A stretch of DNA of 12,019 nucleotides from Accumulibacter sp964428215 (GTDB taxonomy: Bacteria > Pseudomonadota > Gammaproteobacteria > Burkholderiales > Rhodocyclaceae): contig CAYRXO010000112.1 of assembly GCA_964428215.1 (NCBI GenBank), forward strand, positions 1 through 12,019, written 5' to 3'. Shown here in pieces: positions 7,344 through 12,019 of this stretch. Positions within the stretch are counted from its first letter, which is position 1, and every line of letters starts with the position of its first letter. Position numbers and translations under genes: made by a program. The notes beneath the pieces are model-generated. The model saw only the letters and a list, made by a program, of their open reading frames with translations, searched no databases and was not told where the DNA came from.

Positions 7344-8270
7344 ATGGCCATACTCGACCAATTCGAAGAACTTCTGGTTTCTGCACGCGCCGGGCAAAGC
7401 ACAAAAACGATCCATCCGTCGCGTCAGGGGCATGTCCAGTGCCTCGGTCCGCATGGTTTGCATCGCATGGCCTATACCGAGTGGGGCGATGCGAGCAATC
7501 CGCGCGTCCTGATCTGCGTGCATGGGCTGACGCGCAACGGCCGCGATTTCGACGTGCTGGCCAACGCGCTGGCCGACGACTACCGGGTGATCTGCCCGGA
7601 CATCGTCGGTCGCGGCAACAGCGACCGCCTGTACTTCGCCGACGACTACGCGATCCCGTTGTACGCCAACGACGTGATCACCCTGATCGCCCGCCTCGGC
7701 GTCGATTCGGTGCATTGGCTGGGCACCTCGATGGGTGGGCTGATCGGCATGTTCCTGGCCGGTTTGCACGCCTCGCCGATCAGCCGGCTGGTGCTCAACG
7801 ACGTCGGACCGTTTGTCACCCTCGAGTCCTTGCAGCGCATCGGCGAATACCTCGGCAAAGCGCCCGATTTTCCCAATCTGGACGCGGCCGAAAGTTATGT
7901 GCGCACCGTATGCGCGCCCTTTGGCGATCTGAGCGCTGCGCAGTGGCGTTTCATGACCGTTGTCGGCACACGCGCCAAAGCGGATGGCAGCTACGAAATG
8001 AACTACGACCGGGCAATCGCGCAGCCCTATCACAAAGCCTATCTCGATGGCAAGGACATCGACCTCTGGCCGCTGTATGACCCCATCCGCTGCCCGACCT
8101 TGGTCGTCCGCGGAGCGCAGTCGGACATCCTGTCGGCGGAAACCGCCGCAGCGATGACCAGCCGCGGTCCCCGTGCCACCGTGATCGAAGTGCCCAAGGT
8201 CGGCCATGCGCCGATGTTCCTCGAAGAGGGGCAAGTACGCATCGTGCAGGATTTTCTGCTCGCTGGTTGA
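7344..8270 (+). CDS. Alpha/beta hydrolase
   Basis: The 308-residue protein starts at the ATG at 7344, chosen over the ATG at 7338 because the GGGA at 7333-7336 is seven bases away from the former but only one from the latter. The frame also runs upstream into zapD, but nothing supports a start there. Motifs: HGLTRNGRDFD from residue 60 (oxyanion region), the nucleophile elbow GTSMGG with Ser at 129, a candidate acid Asp at 261 (QSDIL), and the catalytic His at 288 (VGHAP). Together these form a complete Ser-Asp-His triad. No signal peptide is visible, so it is probably cytoplasmic. Substrate is unknown: esterase and C-C hydrolase activities both fit. A conserved protein of this type is common in Betaproteobacteria, as far as I recall. 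Confidence 0.85.
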   Translation: MAILDQFEELLVSARAGQSTKTIHPSRQGHVQCLGPHGLHRMAYTEWGDASNPRVLICVHGLTRNGRDFDVLANALADDYRVICPDIVGRGNSDRLYFADDYAIPLYANDVITLIARLGVDSVHWLGTSMGGLIGMFLAGLHASPISRLVLNDVGPFVTLESLQRIGEYLGKAPDFPNLDAAESYVRTVCAPFGDLSAAQWRFMTVVGTRAKADGSYEMNYDRAIAQPYHKAYLDGKDIDLWPLYDPIRCPTLVVRGAQSDILSAETAAAMTSRGPRATVIEVPKVGHAPMFLEEGQVRIVQDFLLAG

Positions 8271-8276
8271 GCGGAT

Positions 8277-8338
8277 CGCTGACGGTCGCGGCAGCGTCCG
8301 TCAGCGAGCGCCAGCAACACGCCTTCCGCAGCGTTGCT
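8277..8338. terminator. Hairpins between convergent genes, possible bidirectional terminator
   Basis: CGCTGACGG (8277-8285) and CCGTCAGCG (8298-8306) are perfect 9-base arms around a 12-base loop; the loop itself can pair CGC with GCG. A second, imperfect hairpin uses AGCAAC (8313-8318) and GTTGCT (8333-8338). The first lies seven bases after the hydrolase stop and both lie between convergent genes, as a terminator should. Neither has a T-tract, so intrinsic termination is uncertain; RNA end protection is an alternative. Confidence 0.45.
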
Positions 8339-8399
8339 CTGCCGGCCAGTTGATTTCCGTTGGGCAGCGGCCAGCGAGGATTGCGGTCGATGCACCCGA

Positions 8400-9308
8400 T
8401 CAATCCTTTTTGCGTTTCGCACGCGGATGCGCCTGATCGTATACCTGCGCCAGGTGCTGGAAATCGAGGTGGGTATACACTTGCGTCGAGGCGATGCTGG
8501 CGTGGCCGAGCATTTCCTGCACGGCGCGCAGATCGCCCGAGGACTGCAGGACATGCGAGGCGAACGAGTGACGCAACATGTGCGGATGCACCTGCGCCGG
8601 CAAGCCCTGCTGTAAGGCGCGCCGTTGCAGTCGCAGCTCGATCATCCGCTGACCGAGACGTTTGCCGCGCTGACCGACGAACAGCGCCGTCTCTTCGACG
8701 GCCGCCAGTTGCGGGCGCAGCTCGAGCCATCGTGCCAGTGCCGTACAGGCCAGCCGGCCGACCGGGACGAGGCGCAGTTTGTTGCGTTTGCCGAGAACGC
8801 GCAGTTCGCCCTGCTGCAGATCTTCGCGGCAGCCGAGGTCGAGCGCGGCGAGTTCGGCGAGGCGCAGCCCGGACGAATAGAACAGTTCGAACATCGCCTG
8901 ATCGCGGCATTCGAGCAGATCATCGCTGGTTGCCACGTCGAGTAGACGGACGGCTTCATCCGGCGACAAGACTTTCGGCAGGCGCTGTGCGCTCTTCGGC
9001 GGGCGTACGCCGTCGACCGGGTTCAAAGTGGCGGCCCCACGCAGCAATCGCCAGCGATAAAACCCGCGCCAGGCCGACAGGATGCGTCCCAGCGAACGGC
9101 CGCCGAGGCCGCGGGCGTGCAATTGCGCCAGAAAGCGGCGGATATGCGCGGTTTGCAAGCTGTCGAGCGTGTTGCCGGCCGGCAATTCGCCGATCAGGCG
9201 CTGCAACAGTGTCAGGTCACGGCGGTAATTGCTGACCGTATGCGCTGACAGCCGTCGTTGCTGTGCCAGCTCAGCGAGATAGGCGTTGATGCCGGCCTGG
9301 TTTTCCAT
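8400..9308 (-). CDS. xerC: Tyrosine recombinase XerC
   Basis: The protein has 302 residues from the ATG at 9308; a TTG at 9317 would add three residues, and neither has a clear ribosome binding site. XerC acts with XerD at the dif site to resolve chromosome dimers at division. The N-terminal SAM-like DNA-binding domain covers about residues 1-90 (RRLSAHTVSNYRRDL near 18). The catalytic domain holds the complete set: Arg149 (SGLRLAEL), Lys174 (GKRNK), His243 and Arg246 (HMLRH), His269 (GHAS) and nucleophile Tyr278 (VYTH). Its place downstream of dapF and the DUF484 gene is the conserved proteobacterial context, which favours XerC over XerD or a phage integrase. It is the last gene of the - strand operon. 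Confidence 0.95.
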   Translation of the reverse strand: MENQAGINAYLAELAQQRRLSAHTVSNYRRDLTLLQRLIGELPAGNTLDSLQTAHIRRFLAQLHARGLGGRSLGRILSAWRGFYRWRLLRGAATLNPVDGVRPPKSAQRLPKVLSPDEAVRLLDVATSDDLLECRDQAMFELFYSSGLRLAELAALDLGCREDLQQGELRVLGKRNKLRLVPVGRLACTALARWLELRPQLAAVEETALFVGQRGKRLGQRMIELRLQRRALQQGLPAQVHPHMLRHSFASHVLQSSGDLRAVQEMLGHASIASTQVYTHLDFQHLAQVYDQAHPRAKRKKD

Positions 9309-9332
9309 GTCGGCCAAGGTAAAAAGCGCTGG

Positions 9333-9986
9333 TCAATGCGGCGCACGCATCAACGCCGCCGACAGCATCTCGCCGAGACGCTGCAGATATATGGTGCCCA
9401 TTGCCGTGTAAAAACGTTCGCTGTCCTCGCTGCCGAGCGCCAGCAAGCCGGTGGTACCGCTGTCGTTGCGCAGCGCGATCAGTGCTTGCGAACGGATCTG
9501 TGAGGCCACTTCGCCAAACCACGACGACGACTCGAAACCGTTACTCGTCCCGCAGTATGGTTGCAGCAGTGCGTCGGCAAAGGTCTGCAGCTTCTGGTTG
9601 ATCGCAGCGAAGACCGGCAAGGGCTCTTCACCGGCCGGCGAATGCCAGAGGCGCACGGCGACATGCGGAATGGCAAAGTCATCGTGCAAGTGGAAATTGA
9701 GCGTGTGCAACACCGATTGGAAGTTGTTCACCGTGAGCAGAGCGACGGCCAGACGGTGCATTTTCTGACTGATGGCGTCGTTCTCTTCGCCGAATTGCAG
9801 CAGTTCGGCCATCTTGCTTTCCAGCGAGCGGTTCTTTTCGCGTAAGGCGAGCATCTGCCGTTCGGTGATCGAGATCGCCCGCCCGCTATGCGGATGGGGT
9901 ACCACCAAATGCGTCATCAGTTCTGCGTGTTCCTCGAAAAACTGTGGATGATCCTGCAGATACTGCGCGACTTGCTCCGCGTTCAT
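9333..9986 (-). CDS. DUF484 family protein
   Basis: The protein has 217 residues. The ATG at 9986 overlaps the dapF stop (ATGA), and AAGGAG lies about ten bases upstream, inside the end of dapF. The N-terminal motif VAQYLQDHPQFFEEHAELM (residues 6-24) is diagnostic of DUF484. Residues about 40-75 look like a coiled coil (ERQMLALREKNRSLESKMAELLQFGEEND). The rest resembles a GAF-like sensory fold, ending with a conserved GLLALGSEDSERFYTAMG. The biochemical role is not established; the family sits between dapF and xerC in many proteobacteria. It is probably soluble and cytoplasmic. The frame extends 87 bases upstream into dapF without support for a start. Confidence 0.92.
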   Translation of the reverse strand: MNAEQVAQYLQDHPQFFEEHAELMTHLVVPHPHSGRAISITERQMLALREKNRSLESKMAELLQFGEENDAISQKMHRLAVALLTVNNFQSVLHTLNFHLHDDFAIPHVAVRLWHSPAGEEPLPVFAAINQKLQTFADALLQPYCGTSNGFESSSWFGEVASQIRSQALIALRNDSGTTGLLALGSEDSERFYTAMGTIYLQRLGEMLSAALMRAPH

Positions 9987-10813
9987 AGTTCGATTTCTCC
10001 TTGATAAACCGTCTGTGCCGGCCCGCGCATCTGCACCCGCGTCCCGACACCCGACCAGGCGATGTGCAGCCAACCGCCCCGGGTTTCGACGCTCACCGGG
10101 GAATCGAGCAGTCCGCGGGCGATGCCGGTGACCGCCGCCGCGCAGGCACCGGTGCCGCAGGCCAGCGTTTCGCCGGCGCCACGTTCGAAAACCCGCAATC
10201 GTATCCGCTGGCGATCGAGGATCTGCATGAATCCGGCATTGACCCGCTGTGGGAAACGCGGATGCGCTTCGATCAAGGGGCCGAAGCGCTCCACTGGCGC
10301 CCGGTCGACATCGTCGACGACCTGCACAGCATGCGGATTGCCCAGGCTGAGCGCGGTGATCGCCAGATCCTGTTCATCAACGCGCAAGCGGTGGATCAGC
10401 GCTTCCTTCTCGGCAATGAATGGCACCCGTTCGGCGGCGAACACGGGGACGCCCATATCGACGGTCACCGAGCCATCGTCCTCCAGGCGCGGGACGATCA
10501 CCCCGGCGAGCGTTTCGACGCGGATCTCGCGGTGCTCGCTGAGCCCTTGTTCATGGACGAAGCGGACGAAACAGCGGGCGCCATTGCCGCATTGTTCCAC
10601 CTCGCCGCCATCGGCATTGAAAATACGGTAACGAAAATCGATCTCCGGCCGGCTGGCGGCTTCGACGAGCAGAATCTGGTCGCAGCCGACGCCGAAGTGG
10701 CGATCGGCCAGGAAACGCAACTGCGCGGGCGTCAGATGCACCGTCTGGCGTACGCCGTCGATGACCACGAAGTCGTTGCCCAGTCCGTGCATCTTGACGA
10801 AAGACAGTTTCAT
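9983..10813 (-). CDS. dapF: Diaminopimelate epimerase
   Basis: The 276-residue protein converts LL-diaminopimelate to the meso form, which feeds lysine and peptidoglycan synthesis in the cytoplasm. The ATG at 10813 gives the usual opening MKLSFVKMHGLGNDF and has AGGG about nine bases upstream; an ATG at 10819 is possible. Both catalytic cysteines are present: Cys75 in QCGNGARC and Cys219 in ACGTGAC. Substrate-binding residues Asn13, Asn159, Asn192 and Glu210-Arg211 are in the expected places, each shifted by two from E. coli numbering. It ends by overlapping the DUF484 gene start and begins five bases after the GNAT stop, so it is mid-operon. Confidence 0.96.
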   Translation of the reverse strand: MKLSFVKMHGLGNDFVVIDGVRQTVHLTPAQLRFLADRHFGVGCDQILLVEAASRPEIDFRYRIFNADGGEVEQCGNGARCFVRFVHEQGLSEHREIRVETLAGVIVPRLEDDGSVTVDMGVPVFAAERVPFIAEKEALIHRLRVDEQDLAITALSLGNPHAVQVVDDVDRAPVERFGPLIEAHPRFPQRVNAGFMQILDRQRIRLRVFERGAGETLACGTGACAAAVTGIARGLLDSPVSVETRGGWLHIAWSGVGTRVQMRGPAQTVYQGEIEL

Positions 10814-10818
10814 CGCCA

Positions 10819-11340
10819 TCAACCCTGCGCGTCGTTCGGCACGACCGGCCGCGCCATCAGGAAATCATCCATGACGAAGCCACCACCGATATCGACGCAC
10901 ACCGAGTCGCGAACGACGAACCCATGTTTGCGATAAGCGGCAACCGCCTGGACATTGCGTTTGTTGACCGCCAGGATCAGCGTCCGACAGTCGGCGGCCC
11001 GCGCGTGTGCGTTAACCATCGCCAGCAGCCGCTCACCAAGTCCCTGCCGTTGCCAGCACGGATCGACGTAAAGTTTGTCGAGCTTCATCTCCCGACTTTC
11101 GGCCAGCAACAAGCAAGAGGCGAAGCCGGCCAGTTGACCATCGATACGCGCCAGATCCCACCAGATCGTCGGCTGCGCCAATTCCTCGCGCAGGCGCGAC
11201 TGGGAATAGCGCTGCTCGAGCATGTAGTCGATCTGAGCCTGACTGATAATCTGAGGATAAGTGGCTTGCCAGATCCGCCGCGCCAGAGCAGTCAGCGCTT
11301 CGATATCGTTGAGGGTGACGGGTGCAAATTCGAGGTGCAT
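10819..11340 (-). CDS. GNAT family N-acetyltransferase
   Basis: The protein has 173 residues from the ATG at 11340; no strong ribosome binding site is visible. Motif A lies at residues 86-105: KLDKLYVDPCWQRQGLGERLL, with the acetyl-CoA pyrophosphate-binding Q-x-x-G-x-G at 97-102. Motif B, NVQAVAAYRKHGFV, is at 129-142, with Tyr136 in the usual general-acid position. The acceptor is unknown: small amine, amino acid or protein N-terminus are all possible. It is the first gene of the operon with dapF, the DUF484 gene and xerC. In many Betaproteobacteria the gene before dapF is an lpxL-type acyltransferase, so this position is somewhat unusual. Confidence 0.88.
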   Translation of the reverse strand: MHLEFAPVTLNDIEALTALARRIWQATYPQIISQAQIDYMLEQRYSQSRLREELAQPTIWWDLARIDGQLAGFASCLLLAESREMKLDKLYVDPCWQRQGLGERLLAMVNAHARAADCRTLILAVNKRNVQAVAAYRKHGFVVRDSVCVDIGGGFVMDDFLMARPVVPNDAQG

Positions 11341-11411
11341 GGCGATGACTTAACGGAAGCTGGCTTGAACCTTCAACAAGCGGCCAAGAGGAATGGCAGC
11401 GAAAAACGCGG

Positions 11412-11417
11412 ATTGTA
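11412..11417 (-). promoter_or_regulatory. -10 box of the GNAT-dapF-DUF484-xerC operon
   Basis: On the - strand this reads GGGTACAATCCGCG; TACAAT matches 5 of 6 consensus bases and lies about 70 bases before the GNAT start. I see no clear -35. The 221 bases between the GNAT start and the IS3 relic (11341-11561) hold this element and nothing else that I can support. Confidence 0.4.
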
Positions 11418-11589
11418 CCCGTCTCCTGAGAGCACGAACGATTGCGTTGCGCGATCAACCAAGCAACTTGACCGCAATGGCCAGGACGCAGCCATCATGC
11501 GCCTGCGCATGGATTGCTAGGCGAAGTGATCTGGTAGCCGAAAGACGGACGCCATGAGGCATGTTGAATTGACCTTGTGGAGGATTGAG

Positions 11590-11872
11590 GTGAAGCAGAG
11601 TGACAGCGGAGTTTCGGACGGCGGCAGTGCAGCGTGACCGACGGCAGGCGCAGCCTTCCTGCGGTGGCGCGGTTGTTTGAGATGTCAGCGAAGACGTTGG
11701 CGAACTGGGTGTCGCGGGCGCGCAAGGACGCGCCACCGGCCCAGGCGTCGTCCCGCCAGCCGATGGGTGAACTGCTGAGGTGACGCGATGGCGACGGGAA
11801 GTTGCCAAGCGTCGGCTGGAGAAGGAGATCTTAAAAAAGGCCGCGGCGTACTTTGCCAAGGAGTCGAGGTGA
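11590..11872 (+). pseudogene. IS3-family transposase orfA, frameshifted
   Basis: Three frames must be joined to recover the protein. The GTG at 11590 follows GGAGG by six bases (V/M-K-Q). From 11600 another frame reads VTAEFRTAAVQR, and from 11634 a further one reads VTDGRRSLPAVARLFEMSAKTLANWV, an IS3-type helix-turn-helix, ending at a TGA at 11781. From 11771 the frame of the tail reads TAEVTRWRREVAKRRLEKEILKKAAAYFAKESR, the leucine-zipper-like end of OrfA, with a stop at 11870-11872. An A6G run at 11833-11839 is the family's usual -1 frameshift signal. The protein cannot be made intact from this copy. Confidence 0.8.
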
Positions 11873-11913
11873 AGTCCGCCTAGATCGAAGCGCCTAGCCG
11901 CCTGTCGGGCTTG
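11869..11913 (+). pseudogene. Start of IS3-family orfB, nonsense-broken
   Basis: GTG overlaps the orfA stop (GTGA). The frame reads VKSA, then a TAG at 11881, then IEAPSRLSGL. This resembles the usual opening of IS3 OrfB (VKYAWI...) with a stop in place of Trp. Similarity beyond this is weak and the integrase core is absent. Confidence 0.4.
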
Positions 11914-11967
11914 ATGGGTCGAAGCGAAAAATGTGGGAAACGAGATCAGTTTTCCACGGGTTTCAAG

Positions 11968-12019
11968 GAGCCTGTCCGCAATTTTGTGTGTGAGGCATAA
12001 CATGTCAGCAAGAAGGAGC
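11968..12019 (+). mobile_element. Left end of an IS256-family-like element
   Basis: From 11968 the sequence is GAGCCTGTCCGCAATTTTGT followed by GTGTGA. It shares GTCCG and, ten bases on, TTGTGT with the IS256 left terminal repeat as I remember it. A GAGG and an ATG follow at the short distance expected for this family. The element appears to be inserted into the IS3 relic; its body and right end lie outside the window. Confidence 0.55.
12002..12019 (+). CDS. First codons of a probable IS256-like transposase (cut by window end)
   Basis: ATG at 12002 with GAGG at 11992-11995, six bases upstream; only MSARRS is visible. The AAGGAG at 12013-12018 could instead serve a start just beyond the window. 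The product is inferred only from the terminal-repeat-like sequence. Confidence 0.35.

Larger units (their letters stand above)
11562..11967 (+). mobile_element. Decayed IS3-family insertion sequence (left part)
   Basis: The left boundary is set at TGTTGAATTGACC (11562-11574), a plausible IS3-type terminal repeat, shortly before a GGAGG at 11579-11583 and the orfA start. It contains a broken orfA and the start of a broken orfB in the overlapping arrangement typical of the family. No right terminal repeat or DDE catalytic part is present; the sequence gives way to an IS256-like end at 11968. The exact inner boundary cannot be seen. Confidence 0.65.

Noticed and set aside
7326..8234. 302-codon open frame on the - strand
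   Set aside because: It is the shadow of the alpha/beta hydrolase, whose catalytic triad is complete on the + strand.
8400..9308. Phage or integron integrase instead of XerC
   Set aside because: The length, complete catalytic set and position downstream of dapF and the DUF484 gene all point to the housekeeping recombinase; no att site or phage gene is nearby.
10001..10936. 311-codon open frame on the + strand
   Set aside because: It lies opposite dapF and part of the GNAT gene; dapF has both catalytic cysteines and all binding residues.
11455..12003. 182-codon open frame on the - strand
   Set aside because: It runs across the IS3 relic and the IS256-like end. The + strand translations are recognisable IS3 OrfA segments, while this frame resembles nothing.
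1..12019. CRISPR array, tRNA, rRNA, riboswitch or defence island
   Set aside because: I saw no regularly spaced repeats, tRNA-like cloverleaf ends or known defence-gene motifs by eye; a covariance-model scan was not possible.

Overview
The window looks like a GC-rich betaproteobacterial chromosome, perhaps Rhodocyclales-like, though the genus cannot be fixed from sequence alone. The evidence is the set of conserved neighbourhoods (coaE-zapD; dapF-DUF484-xerC), the protein motifs, and frequent GTG/TTG starts. Most genes are housekeeping. The less ordinary parts are the polyamine-type pair at the left edge, the regulatory DNA between 2.8 and 3.7 kb, and the layered insertion-sequence debris at the right edge.

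Left part, + strand: a 5'-truncated membrane aminopropyltransferase (spermidine-synthase fold) is translationally coupled to an FAD amine-oxidase-like protein that carries a Tat-type lipoprotein signal. A small exported Pro/His/Tyr-rich protein follows, preceded by a tandem 10-mer that resembles a response-regulator box. A 322-base gap then carries a perfect inverted repeat and a good -10 box just upstream of a free-standing TrpB2-type tryptophan synthase beta chain.

Middle, + strand: trpB2, a SPOR-domain membrane protein, coaE (dephospho-CoA kinase), zapD (FtsZ cross-linker) and an alpha/beta hydrolase. The SPOR gene and coaE overlap by ATGA. The hydrolase sits where yacG often follows zapD. 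Hairpins occupy the convergent intergenic region after the hydrolase.

Right part, - strand: one operon read right to left, GNAT acetyltransferase, dapF, DUF484 protein, xerC. The genes are tightly packed and dapF/DUF484 overlap by ATGA. A -10-like TACAAT lies about 70 bases upstream of the GNAT start.

Right edge (about 11.56-12.02 kb): a decayed IS3-family element, with orfA broken by two frame changes and an orfB start broken by a nonsense codon. It is followed by what looks like the left terminal repeat and first codons of an IS256-family (mutator-type) element. I found no tRNA, rRNA, CRISPR array or defence system.
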